Shown here piece after piece: positions 34,216 through 42,210 of a DNA stretch of 64,000 bases. The position numbers were made by a program, and so were the translations under genes. The stretch is taken from NCBI RefSeq assembly GCF_001952935.1, contig NZ_CP018319.1:124001-188000 (forward strand), read 5' to 3'. The first letter of the stretch is position 1. Each line of letters opens with the position of its first letter. The DNA is from Pseudomonas frederiksbergensis (GTDB lineage: Bacteria > Pseudomonadota > Gammaproteobacteria > Pseudomonadales > Pseudomonadaceae). Below the pieces are notes generated by a model. That model did no database searches and had not been told where the DNA came from. It saw nothing but the letters and a program-made list of their open reading frames with translations.

Positions 34216-35576
34216 GAAGCTGCTCCCTTTGAACCTGAACTCAAGGCTTGATGACGGATGGATTTTTCAGGCGTTGCGACGTCGCCACGCGGTGCGGTGC
34301 GAGCGAAAAAGATCACCACGGCCGCGACCAGTGACGTGGCCGCCAAACCGTAGAGGCCGCCTTCGATGGAGCCGGTTTTCTGCTCCAGGAAACCGAACGC
34401 CGTCGGGGCGACGAAACCGCCGAGGTTGCCGATGGAGTTGATCAACGCGATCACCGCGGCGGCGATGCGAGCGTCCAGATAGCCTTGCGGAATCGGCCAG
34501 AACAATGCCGAGGCGGCCTTGAAACCAATGGCCGCAAAACAGATGGCGACGAAGGCGAAGATCGGCCCGCCGGTGGTGGACATGAACATGCCGAACGCGG
34601 CGATCACCAGAGTCAAGGCCACCCAGGCTTGCTGGTGTTTCCATTTGCTGGCCATGGCCGCAAAGCCATACATCGCGATGATCGAAATGATCCACGGAAT
34701 CGAGTTGAACAGGCCCACCTGGAAGTCGCCGAGGTTGCCCATTTTCTTGATCATGCTCGGCAGCCAGAACGTGGCGCCGTAGATGGTCAGGGCGATGGAA
34801 AAGTAGATGAAGCAGAACAGCGCGATTTGCTTGTCGGCCAGCAGCTTGAACATCGACGGCTTGACGGTTTGTGTGGCTTCGCGGGCCTGTTGTTCCAGGG
34901 CGATGGCGTCAACCAGTGCGTCCTTTTCTTCGGCGCTCAGCCATTTCGCCTCGCGCGGATGGGATTGCAGCCAGAACCAGACAAATCCGCAAAGCACGAT
35001 CGAGGCAAAGCCTTCAATCAGGAACATCCACTGCCAGCCATGCAGGCTGAAACCGCTGACGTTCAACAGCGCGCCAGAGACGGGACCGGAGATCACCGAG
35101 GCAATGGCCGAACCGCTGAGGAAAATCGCCATGGCCTTGCCGCGTTCGGTCGACGGCAGCCATTGGGTGAAGTAATAAATGATGCCGGGAAAGAAGCCCG
35201 CTTCGGCTGCACCGAGGACAAAACGCAATACATAGAAGCTGGTTTCGCCGCGCACAAAAGCCATCGCCATCGCCGCCGCGCCCCAGGTGAACATGATGCG
35301 CGTCAGCCAGGCGCGAGCGCCGTAACGCTGCAACAACAAGTTGGAGGGGACTTCGAAGATCGCGTATCCGATAAAGAACAACCCGGCGCCCAGGCCGTAG
35401 GCTGCCGCGCCAATGCCGAGGTCGGTTTCCAAGTGGCTGCGCACGAAGCCGATGTTGACCCGGTCGATGTAGTTGACGATGAACATCACCACGAACAGCG
35501 GCAGCACATGGCGCTTGACCTTGGCTGCGGCGCGGGCGAGCACGTTCGGGTCCGGAGGACTCTGGAGGGTATTCAA
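34212..35576 (-). CDS. MFS transporter, anion:cation symporter (hexarate/aldarate) type
   Basis: About 454 residues and 12 helices. Motif NYIDRVNIGFVRSHLETDLGI near the N-terminus is typical of the ACS family of sugar-acid symporters (GudP/GarP-like). I place the start at TTG 35576, since GGGAG lies seven bases upstream; ATG 35594 would add six residues without an SD. The gene overlaps the dehydratase gene (ATGA) and is divergent from LysR, forming a sugar-acid uptake and breakdown cassette. Confidence 0.88.
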   Translation of the reverse strand: MNTLQSPPDPNVLARAAAKVKRHVLPLFVVMFIVNYIDRVNIGFVRSHLETDLGIGAAAYGLGAGLFFIGYAIFEVPSNLLLQRYGARAWLTRIMFTWGAAAMAMAFVRGETSFYVLRFVLGAAEAGFFPGIIYYFTQWLPSTERGKAMAIFLSGSAIASVISGPVSGALLNVSGFSLHGWQWMFLIEGFASIVLCGFVWFWLQSHPREAKWLSAEEKDALVDAIALEQQAREATQTVKPSMFKLLADKQIALFCFIYFSIALTIYGATFWLPSMIKKMGNLGDFQVGLFNSIPWIISIIAMYGFAAMASKWKHQQAWVALTLVIAAFGMFMSTTGGPIFAFVAICFAAIGFKAASALFWPIPQGYLDARIAAAVIALINSIGNLGGFVAPTAFGFLEQKTGSIEGGLYGLAATSLVAAVVIFFARTAPRGDVATPEKSIRHQALSSGSKGAAS

Positions 35577-35640
35577 GGGGCAACTCCCGTTCATTGTTTT
35601 TTTAGGGACGAGCCGATCATGGACGCGCACATTGATCCCG

Positions 35641-35679
35641 TCTAATCTAACTTGGCATTCGATTGATACCTGGATTAGA
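35641..35679. promoter_or_regulatory. Possible LysR operator dyad
   Basis: TCTAATC at 35641 and GATTAGA at 35673 form a seven-base inverted repeat in the short divergent intergenic region, directly before the LysR start at 35683. Spacing suits a LysR tetramer site or autoregulation. Confidence 0.4.
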
Positions 35680-35682
35680 TCA

Positions 35683-36585
35683 ATGTTCGAACTGACTCAA
35701 CTGCGCTGTTTCACCACGGTGGCGACCGAACTGAATTTCCGCCGCGCCGCCGAACGGTTGAACATGACTCAACCGCCCCTCAGTCGACAGATTCAACTGC
35801 TGGAACATCATCTGGGCGTCGAGTTGTTCACCCGCACCACCCGCAGCGTCGCCCTGACCGCTGCCGGCCGCGCCTTCTTCATCGAAGCGCAGAACCTGCT
35901 GGAGCGCGCCCAGCAAGCCGCCGTCACCGCCCGCCGTTTTGCCGAGGGCGACATCGGCTCGGTCAACATCAGCTTCGTCGGCAGCGCGGTGTATGAATTC
36001 CTGCCCAAGGTCATCGCCGAAGCGCGGCTCAAACAGCCGCAGGTGAAAATCGACCTGACAGAGATGAACACCTACCAGCAGCATGAAGCGCTGCGTGCGC
36101 GGCGAATCGATCTGGGCATCGTTCGAGCGCCGTTGCTGGAGCCGGGATACGCCACCGAATGCCTGGTGCGCGAGCCGTTTGTACTGGCGGTGCCGAGCAG
36201 TCATCGGCTGGCGAGCGCAGCAACCGTGTCGGTCAAAGACCTCGATGCGCAACCGTTCCTGATGTACTCCCACGCCGCCTACCCGCCGTTCAACGAACTG
36301 CTGACCGGCATGCTCCGCTCTGCCCGCGTCGCCCCGGAATACGTGCAATGGCTCGGTTCATCCTTGACCATCCTGGCCTTGGTCAATGCCGGCATGGGCC
36401 TGGCCCTGGTGCCTCGCTGCGCCACCAGCGTGGTGTTCAAGAACGTGGTGTTTCGCGACATCGATTTGGGCGAAGGTGTGCAGAGCGAGCTGCATTTGAT
36501 CTGGCGCGAGAACAATGACAACCCCGCATTTGCGATGTTGCTGGAGGGCATTCGAAGGGCTGTGCGTGAGGGATGGGGCGTTTGA
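35683..36585 (+). CDS. LysR-family regulator of the dehydratase cassette
   Basis: 300-residue LTTR. N-terminal winged helix (LRCFTTVATELNFRRAAERL, MTQPPLSRQIQLLEHHLGVELF) and a two-lobed effector domain (VNISFVGSAVYEFLPKVIAEA, RIDLGIVRAPLL, GMGLALVPRCATSV). It is divergent from the MFS-dehydratase operon across about 106 bases that hold a dyad, so it is the expected activator, with a sugar acid or dehydration product as co-inducer. Confidence 0.9.
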   Translation: MFELTQLRCFTTVATELNFRRAAERLNMTQPPLSRQIQLLEHHLGVELFTRTTRSVALTAAGRAFFIEAQNLLERAQQAAVTARRFAEGDIGSVNISFVGSAVYEFLPKVIAEARLKQPQVKIDLTEMNTYQQHEALRARRIDLGIVRAPLLEPGYATECLVREPFVLAVPSSHRLASAATVSVKDLDAQPFLMYSHAAYPPFNELLTGMLRSARVAPEYVQWLGSSLTILALVNAGMGLALVPRCATSVVFKNVVFRDIDLGEGVQSELHLIWRENNDNPAFAMLLEGIRRAVREGWGV

Positions 36586-36670
36586 GTTTGTCCGGTAGGA
36601 AGTGATGCTAAGCGCGAAAAAATCGGGTTCCGAAGCGAGGTAAATGAGGTCGAGGTTTTTGCGCTCAACG

Positions 36671-36697
36671 AAAAAGCCCGGCTAAACCGGGCTTTTT
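36671..36697. terminator. Bidirectional intrinsic terminator
   Basis: AAAAAGCCCGG / CCGGGCTTTTT with a five-base loop between the convergent LysR and lipoprotein genes. Confidence 0.9.
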
Positions 36698-36722
36698 CGC
36701 GTCAACAGGCAGAGCTCTGCGC

Positions 36723-37058
36723 TTACTGAACGTTCTTCAGCTTGACCACATCACCAGAGATTTTAGTGGTGTAACCGGTCAGGACCCACGCCCAGAACCA
36801 GTTTTCCTGCACCTGGGTGTTGATCATCGCGTCACCGCCCTTGGCTTTGATCGCCGCGTTCTGAGCGCGAACAAAACGGTTGTTCTGCTGGATCGGGATC
36901 ACGCCGAACAGCAGCAGGCCAGTGGCGCTCGCTTCGCTGTGGCCCAGGACGGTGTATTGGCTGCTTTCATAATGCTGGGTGTTCATCGGCGTGCCGGTGC
37001 AACCCGCCAGAACCAGACCGAACAGGGCAACAGCGACAACTTTACTGAGGTACTTCAC
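36723..37058 (-). CDS. Small lipoprotein of unknown function
   Basis: 111 residues from GTG 37058, which has AAGGAG seven bases upstream. Lipobox LVLAGC at about residues 14-19. The mature part, with YTVLGHSEASATGLLLFGVIPIQQ and NWFWAWVLTGYTTKISGDVV, resembles small TRL-like or unnamed Pseudomonas lipoproteins. It is predicted to sit on the periplasmic side of the outer membrane. A longer upstream frame is not protein-like. No partner identified. Confidence 0.75.
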   Translation of the reverse strand: MKYLSKVVAVALFGLVLAGCTGTPMNTQHYESSQYTVLGHSEASATGLLLFGVIPIQQNNRFVRAQNAAIKAKGGDAMINTQVQENWFWAWVLTGYTTKISGDVVKLKNVQ

Positions 37059-37382
37059 TGAAAAACTCCTTGAGATGTAGCCCGGGATCCATCTCTCGGG
37101 CGGCGCACACTTTAACGGACGCGATGGCCAATTGGTATCTTCTACCGCCGCTATTCCGCAGTGGCTTTCGACCAAACTGCGTGAGTAAACAGTCGACCTT
37201 CGCTCCTGAAGCACGGGCAACTATCGGCCAAAAGCAGTTTCTGACAACGAACCCGGCTCTTGCGAAGTGGTCCAACCAACTGATGGCATCGCAACTGATC
37301 ACAGGCCTTGGGGCCTGGTTCGTTCAAAAGCGAAGCTTTGCTATTCAGCGCGCTATCACCGTCCTCGCCAAGAGGGGCCCTG
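37059..37382. other. Intergenic region with ATCGGCCAAA repeat
   Basis: No credible gene. Positions about 37222-37235 (TATCGGCCAAAAGC) carry the dispersed intergenic motif also seen at 1060 and 56501. Promoters for the divergent lipoprotein and phospholipase genes should lie here. Confidence 0.45.
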
Positions 37383-38789
37383 ATGAATCTTCTAACCCGA
37401 TGCAAGGGTGCATGCATTGCTCTAGTGCTAGGCCTGGTTGTGCTCCTGACCTTTGTGATCGGCTCCAGTGTTTTGCCGAGGATAGTGCCGGACATGGCCC
37501 TCGCGCCCTCTGCGCCCGTGCAACTCGACGGGATAAACGGACCTCTGTCAGCGGAACGCAGCAAAGCCATCATCGACCGACTCAAGTCCACCGGCGCCGA
37601 GACCAACATCTTCGATGTGCACCTCGCCATCGAAGAATCCATCTCCGGTAGCCCGCTGACGGAAGGCAACAAAGTCGACTTGCTGCAGGACGGTCCCAGC
37701 ACCTACCAGTCGATGATCAAAGCCATTGAAGCGGCGCGTGACCACATCAACATGGAAACCTACATCCTCGAAGATGATGAAGTCGGTCAGCGTTTCGCCG
37801 CCGCACTGATCGCTCAGCAAAACAAAGGCGTACAGGTCAATCTGATCCGTGACAGCGTCGGAACCCTTAGGACACCCGCAGCGTTTTTCACTCGATTGAC
37901 CGAAGCGGGCATCAAGGTTCTGGAGTACAACCCAATCAATCCGTTGACGGCCAAAGCAGGCTGGGACGTGAACCAGCGCGACCACCGAAAGCTGCTGATC
38001 GTGGACGGTCGTATTGCCTTCCTCGGCGGGATCAATATCAGCAGCGTCTATTCGGGGGGCTCGCTCAGTGCGAGCTCAAAGACGCGTCCCAATGGTGATT
38101 TGCCCTGGCGCGATACCGACTTGCGCGTCGAGGGGCCGGTGGTTGCAGAACTGCAGAAACTGTTCATCGCAACCTGGACTGCCCAGAAAGGTGAACCCCT
38201 CGCGGCTCGCGACTACTTTCCACCACTGGAGCGCAAAGGCACCGAAGTGATTCGCGCCATCGGCAGTTCGCCCGATGAGCCGTTCAGCCAGATCTATGCG
38301 ACGTTGATTTCGGCGCTGCGTAGCGCGCAGACCGAGATATGGCTGACCAACGCCTACTTTGTGCCCGATCCGCAGTTGTTGGCGACACTCAAGGAGGCGG
38401 CAGCACGTGGCGTCGACGTCAAGTTGGTGCTGCCCGGCAGCACTGATTCCTGGCTGGTGTTCCATGCCGGACGCGCGAACTACACCGAGCTGCTGGAGGC
38501 CAATATCAAGCTTTACGAACGCCGTGACGCGCTACTCCACGTCAAGACTGCGGTCATCGACGGCGTGTGGTCGACTGTCGGCTCCACCAACCTCGACTGG
38601 CGCAGCTTCCTGCACAACGATGAAGTCAACGTCGTTGTGCTGGGCACCGAATTTGGAAAAAAGATGCAGACGGCCTTCATGGCTGACCTGGCCAAGTCCA
38701 ACGAAATCACGCTGGAAAAGTGGCAGCGCCGCTCGTTCGCAGTAAGAGCCAAGGAGCAGATGGGACGGCTCTGGGAATACTGGCTGTAA
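37383..38789 (+). CDS. Phospholipase D family / cardiolipin synthase-like protein
   Basis: 468 residues from ATG 37383 (AGAGGGG upstream). One N-terminal membrane anchor (ACIALVLGLVVLLTFVIG, about 10-27), then two HKD half-sites: QRDHRKLLIVDGR with His201 and HVKTAVIDGVW with His386, both followed by the Asn/Gly pattern (GGIN, GSTN). It can join two phosphatidylglycerols to cardiolipin or exchange lipid headgroups at the membrane. A tiny hydrophobic protein gene follows 130 bases downstream. Confidence 0.88.
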   Translation: MNLLTRCKGACIALVLGLVVLLTFVIGSSVLPRIVPDMALAPSAPVQLDGINGPLSAERSKAIIDRLKSTGAETNIFDVHLAIEESISGSPLTEGNKVDLLQDGPSTYQSMIKAIEAARDHINMETYILEDDEVGQRFAAALIAQQNKGVQVNLIRDSVGTLRTPAAFFTRLTEAGIKVLEYNPINPLTAKAGWDVNQRDHRKLLIVDGRIAFLGGINISSVYSGGSLSASSKTRPNGDLPWRDTDLRVEGPVVAELQKLFIATWTAQKGEPLAARDYFPPLERKGTEVIRAIGSSPDEPFSQIYATLISALRSAQTEIWLTNAYFVPDPQLLATLKEAAARGVDVKLVLPGSTDSWLVFHAGRANYTELLEANIKLYERRDALLHVKTAVIDGVWSTVGSTNLDWRSFLHNDEVNVVVLGTEFGKKMQTAFMADLAKSNEITLEKWQRRSFAVRAKEQMGRLWEYWL

Positions 38790-38919
38790 GTCGAGTCGCG
38801 CGGTGGCGAATGAGCAACGGAGCTCTGTGTGTTGCGCAATGGAATTGCCAGTGAAGGTGCAGTACCGTGTGGTTGTAACGCCACGTTTCGCAATCCATTC
38901 AGGTTGAGAGGTGGAATTC

Positions 38920-38994
38920 ATGAACAACATCATCTACATCGTCGGACTCGTTGTGGTTGTCGTGGTTATCCTGTCGTTTCTCGGGTTTGCATAG
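38920..38994 (+). CDS. 24-residue single-helix membrane peptide
   Basis: ATG 38920 with GAGAGGTGG upstream opens a 24-codon frame: a few polar residues then an unbroken hydrophobic helix (YIVGLVVVVVVILSFLGF) and stop. Short peptides of this type (MNxIxYIVGLVVIVLxxLSFLG) are widespread beside phospholipase or envelope genes in proteobacteria. Likely an inner-membrane small protein; function unknown. Confidence 0.6.
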   Translation: MNNIIYIVGLVVVVVVILSFLGFA

Positions 38995-39154
38995 AACCGA
39001 AGACCGACTCGCATTGGCAAGGCTGTGCCCCGCATCGCGAGGCACAGCTTGGTCGCGCCTGGCCTATTAGGCCTTTAGAAACTCAACCGTTTGCCCCGTG
39101 CTCCCCAGGGGATTGGCGGGTAGGCGGACACCGGTCCAGAGGGCAAAATCGTAT

Positions 39155-39652
39155 TCAGGGCAAAGGCTTATTAAGCCGCCCATCAAGGGCAAAAGGCTCT
39201 TGCAGCACCAACTCGTACAACCCACTAGCCAATTGCGGGTTCATCAACAAATTCCAGCTATGCCGCGAGACACTAGAAGGGACCAGCACAAACGGATGTT
39301 GACTCAACAGCTCAGCGCCGAACTGTTGCTGGCTGCGACTTGGGGTACCCGGTACCAGCCAATTAGAGTTGGCAATGCTATCGGGTTGCACCACATAAAT
39401 CCTGGACGGGTCCAGCACCCGGGCCTGCGTAAGACAATGGGGCTTGCAATCCAGCGCATCGAAATTCTTATGCACCGCCACCTCAAGGATGGCTGTAGAG
39501 GCGTCCAGTGCTGCATAAACCGTGGTCATACCTTTAGGGTTCCAGCGCCCACCCACCTTTTCAGCCCCCACGCCCAAATGCCAGGTGGGCGCATACTCAG
39601 CAGGATCAAGGCGCCAGAAATGAATCTCACTGCTCAAAGGGTCTTTAGCCAT
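39155..39652 (-). CDS. RES-domain toxin
   Basis: 165-residue RES toxin of a type II toxin-antitoxin pair. The name motif is spread over FWRLDPAEYAPTWHLGVGAEKVGGRWNPKG (Arg), VYAALDASTAILEVAVH (Glu) and the Ser in the NPQLASGLYE region near the C-terminus. RES toxins degrade or ADP-ribosylate NAD-linked targets and stop growth. ATG 39652 overlaps the antitoxin stop (TGATG), so translation is coupled. Confidence 0.88.
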   Translation of the reverse strand: MAKDPLSSEIHFWRLDPAEYAPTWHLGVGAEKVGGRWNPKGMTTVYAALDASTAILEVAVHKNFDALDCKPHCLTQARVLDPSRIYVVQPDSIANSNWLVPGTPSRSQQQFGAELLSQHPFVLVPSSVSRHSWNLLMNPQLASGLYELVLQEPFALDGRLNKPLP

Positions 39653-40227
39653 CAATAGACCCCATACTCAATGCGCGTCAGAAAGTCAGCCACCAACTCA
39701 TACCCGACCGAATTTGAAATCAGATCGATCGGTACCTCACCATCCAGGCCCCGCGCAGGTTTGACCATCCACTGCTCGGCGAGCTCACGCGAACCCAGCA
39801 CATCCGTTGCCTTTTCCAACACCTCGGCATAGTTGAGCGCTCGCGTGCTTTGCTCAGCGGTCAACGCCTCATTGGGCGTTTTCAATCGCCGCGCCAGCGT
39901 ACGATCAGACGCGCCGACGATCTTCGACAACACGCCACATTGCTTAAACACCGTGCTGTTTTCGATCATATCCAGCACCGATTGCAGCGGGAACCCGTGT
40001 TTAACGGCCCTGTAAACCTCCATACGATCATCGCTACTTTTTCCAGAAAGCAAGACCGCAACCATCGGTGGCACGCGACTCGAACCCGCCATGGTCGCTG
40101 TCACCGTACGCTCGCCTTGATTCAAGATGATAACGGCAGCCTTTGGGGCGCGTGGCCTGACCTTTCCTTTGCGGCTGGCATCTTTGACAGCCTCATCGAC
40201 TACTTCATCTTTCTTCTTGGCGCTCAT
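39652..40227 (-). CDS. Xre/MbcA/ParS-type antitoxin of the RES toxin
   Basis: 191-residue antitoxin. Residues about 1-60 are Lys/Glu-rich, then a Xre-like helix-turn-helix (VLSKIVGASDRTLARRLK) and the DUF2384 C-terminus (RALNYAEVLEKATDVLGSRELAEQWM, PARGLDGEVPIDLI) that clamps the toxin. I use ATG 40227 because GGAGG lies six bases upstream; ATG 40257 lacks one. It binds DNA to repress its own operon; a palindrome at 40267-40278 is a fitting site. Confidence 0.88.
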   Translation of the reverse strand: MSAKKKDEVVDEAVKDASRKGKVRPRAPKAAVIILNQGERTVTATMAGSSRVPPMVAVLLSGKSSDDRMEVYRAVKHGFPLQSVLDMIENSTVFKQCGVLSKIVGASDRTLARRLKTPNEALTAEQSTRALNYAEVLEKATDVLGSRELAEQWMVKPARGLDGEVPIDLISNSVGYELVADFLTRIEYGVY

Positions 40228-40266
40228 GGCAGCCTCCGCCGCTCTGTCATCTGGCATTAACTATAG

Positions 40267-40278
40267 TGCCAAATGGCA
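40267..40278. promoter_or_regulatory. Candidate antitoxin operator
   Basis: TGCCA-AA-TGGCA palindrome 40 bases upstream of the antitoxin start, with a further TGGCA half-site at 40252. Location fits autoregulation by the Xre antitoxin. Confidence 0.5.
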
Positions 40279-40318
40279 GAAAAGACCTAATCCATCACGC
40301 TTCCCTAAAAAACACCCC

Positions 40319-40346
40319 TGTAGGAGCAAAGCTTGCTCGCGATGAA
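40319..40346. repeat. REP element (single)
   Basis: GTAGGAGCAAAGCTTGCTCG and flanks form the short palindrome typical of the GTAGGAGC-type REP in the P. fluorescens group. Confidence 0.6.
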
Positions 40347-40411
40347 CGATGACGCGGCATCCCGGGCCTGACACCAAACCCAATCACCGGTCAGTAACGG
40401 CAACCGCGAAA

Positions 40412-40445
40412 GCTGTGGCGAGGGAGCGTGCTCCCTCACCACAGC
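40412..40445. repeat. REP hairpin
   Basis: 34-base hairpin GCTGTGGCGAGGGAGC / GCTCCCTCACCACAGC with one C-A mismatch, of the same class as the REPIN at 44252. It lies after the DUF6124 stop codon and may stop transcription or block exonucleases. Confidence 0.75.
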
Positions 40446-40454
40446 AGGCCGCCG

Positions 40455-40814
40455 TTACGCAGGCGGTTCAATTTTATCCAGCAATCGGTTTGCCGTGATT
40501 TCAGCCACCATGACGCTGTTGGAAATGCCCAGCAGGGAATAGCGCGAGCAACCCTCGAGGAGGTCCACCAATTCGTGGACCATCACATCGATCGAGGCCA
40601 GGGTTTCGACCAGAAAAACCGCCAGGGTTTCGGTCGTGGCCTCTGGGTCCACGGAAAACAGGGTGCTGCAGGTTCGCGGGGTGGCTTTGATGTCGGCAAT
40701 CGACGGGAAGTGGAAGTTGAGGGCGCGCTCGGCGGCTTCGTTGAGTTTTTTTGAATCGGATTCGTACGGAGAGACCGGATCGGTGTCCGGTGGGTTGGGT
40801 GTGACCTTGAACAT
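40455..40814 (-). CDS. DUF6124 family small protein with structured RNA leader
   Basis: 119-residue soluble protein of the Pseudomonas DUF6124 family: opening MFKVTPNPPDTDPVSPYESD, helix KKLNEAAERALNFHF, and a helical C-terminal half (TLAVFLVETLASIDVMVHEL, GISNSVMVAEITANRLLDKI). Function is not known. SD GGAGT sits eight bases before ATG 40814 within a hairpin, and the candidate RNA at 40871-40947 lies upstream. The gene is therefore likely controlled after transcription starts. Confidence 0.8.
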   Translation of the reverse strand: MFKVTPNPPDTDPVSPYESDSKKLNEAAERALNFHFPSIADIKATPRTCSTLFSVDPEATTETLAVFLVETLASIDVMVHELVDLLEGCSRYSLLGISNSVMVAEITANRLLDKIEPPA

Positions 40815-40870
40815 AGTGAAACTCCTAGAGAAATGGAGCTGCCACCATTCGCTGCGAAACGAAAAAAAGG
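40815..40870 (-). promoter_or_regulatory. Expression-platform-like segment before the DUF6124 gene
   Basis: Two overlapping hairpins can form: 40869-40878 with 40837-40846 (10 bp, one U-G), which takes bases from the RNA closing stem; and GCUCC 40839-40835 with the SD GGAGU 40825-40821. The first would loosen the second. Confidence 0.55.
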
Positions 40871-40947
40871 TGGCAACTGTACGCGGGTTCGCAGACCAGG
40901 ACTCTAGGAACCCGGCAGACCCTAAGGTCTCCCACGCACAGCCGCCA
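40871..40947 (-). ncRNA. Candidate structured RNA leader, copy B (three-way junction)
   Basis: Same fold as 20398-20474. Closing stem 40946-40931 with 40872-40887 (16 bp with four G-U/U-G pairs, plus a U-A outside). Hairpin 2: AGACC-UUAG-GGUCU. Hairpin 3: GCCGGG / CCUGGU. Seven-base linker CUGCGAA at 40894-40888. Differences from copy A mostly keep pairing (C to U opposite G, loop changes). Lies 57 bases before the DUF6124 ATG. Confidence 0.75.
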
Positions 40948-41334
40948 TGACATGAATGACAGACCTAATGAAGCGTCTGCTCACGGACGGTAGACGTTGT
41001 GCGTCTAGAGTTTGCCCGGGCTGCGAAACCCGATCACTGATGGGCAGTGACACGAATCAAGTTACCGAGTGCCCCCTAGGCACACAAGCCGGCGGATTCT
41101 GGCGCAGCCGTAGGCAACGGCGCAAGGTCTTGTGGCTTTCAGGAAGTAACCTTGAACGCGCTTAAACACGCATCCTGTGGCGATGTTTAAAAATCTGACA
41201 CACGCTTGAAGTCAGGCCCAGCAATAAAAAATCAACCCTGTGAGTAAGGGTCTGCAGCGTCCTGCCGATAACGACAAAGCGTCGCGCTCGATTGCCGGCG
41301 TTTTATGGACTCAAAGCATTAGCAGGGACTTTGC
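40948..41334. other. Intergenic region upstream of copy B and of the kinase gene
   Basis: No credible gene. Contains a GTGCC-ccta-GGCAC hairpin near 41070 and presumably divergent promoters for the DUF6124 unit and the LPS-kinase-like gene. Short frames here (for example 40956-41165) are not protein-like. Confidence 0.4.
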
Positions 41335-42195
41335 ATGCGCCACCTCAAACACCTTACTGCCCCTCTGAATCAGCAAAAGATTGCCGGCGTCACCTTCCAT
41401 TTCGATCCGTCTGATCAGAACGAACTGGTGACCGTGCTGCAGCGTTTTTTTGCCGAGCCGGATCAACATGCGTTGCTGGATATTCCCGAGGAAACCCGCA
41501 GCGTGTTCCTTCTCGAAGGTGAGCGTAAATGGGTGTTGAAACACAACCGCCTGATTCACTGGAAAAAGCAGCTGCAGAATTTCCTGGGCCTCAAGCGTGT
41601 GTTCGGGCTGCATGACCTGACCAACGAATTCATCAACCTGTCCGTTGTGTCCGCCAAGTCGGAGTCATCGCCCCGAGTGGCTGCATTCGGCCATGTCGGA
41701 CGGTTTCCGTTTCTCAAGGAAGAGTATTTGCTGGTCAGTTTTTTCGACAATCATTGCAGCGTCGATGATCGACTGATCGCCCACCCCGAGCAGGCGCAAA
41801 CGCTGCTGTCGGACATTTTCCAACTGTTCGGGCAGACGCTGGTCGAGGGGCTTGTGCACATGGACCCGCACCCCAAGAACATCCTGATCGGACCCGATGG
41901 CAGGCTGCGCCTGATCGATTTCGAATGCTGCGCGCATGCGGTGCTGGATCACGACTTCAGCCTGGGTTTTCTGCTGGGTTACTTCTATCGCTTCTGGTTC
42001 AACAAGTTCATATCGATGCAAGACTACAACGCGTGCTGTGAACGCTACCTGAAGCATCAGCACCCAGCATTGAACCGCGCAGTTTTCCAGGCGGTGTATG
42101 AACGCTTTCGGGACCGCGATGTTTCCCGTAGCACCCGTTACCGCATCCTCACGTGCCCCAAGGCCCAAGCTGCATTCCTGCACGAGTTGATGTAA
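41335..42195 (+). CDS. LPS heptose/Kdo-kinase-like protein
   Basis: 286-residue protein-kinase-fold enzyme of the lipopolysaccharide kinase (Kdo/WaaP/RfaY) type. Lys69 in RKWVLKH may hold ATP; the catalytic loop is VHMDPHPKNILIGPDG (Asp177) and the metal-binding Asp195 in LRLIDFECC. Members phosphorylate LPS core sugars in the cytosol and thereby strengthen the outer membrane. No LPS operon adjoins, so it is an orphan member and the acceptor is not certain. No strong SD at the ATG. Confidence 0.8.
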   Translation: MRHLKHLTAPLNQQKIAGVTFHFDPSDQNELVTVLQRFFAEPDQHALLDIPEETRSVFLLEGERKWVLKHNRLIHWKKQLQNFLGLKRVFGLHDLTNEFINLSVVSAKSESSPRVAAFGHVGRFPFLKEEYLLVSFFDNHCSVDDRLIAHPEQAQTLLSDIFQLFGQTLVEGLVHMDPHPKNILIGPDGRLRLIDFECCAHAVLDHDFSLGFLLGYFYRFWFNKFISMQDYNACCERYLKHQHPALNRAVFQAVYERFRDRDVSRSTRYRILTCPKAQAAFLHELM

Positions 42196-42210
42196 CCGGC
42201 AGCGGTGGGC

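Noticed and set aside
34485..35645. 386-codon open frame antisense to the MFS gene
   Set aside because: Shadow of the transporter; no SD and no recognisable motif.
40956..41165. Cys/Arg-rich 69-residue frame
   Set aside because: Non-protein-like composition; lies in the leader/promoter region of the DUF6124 unit.
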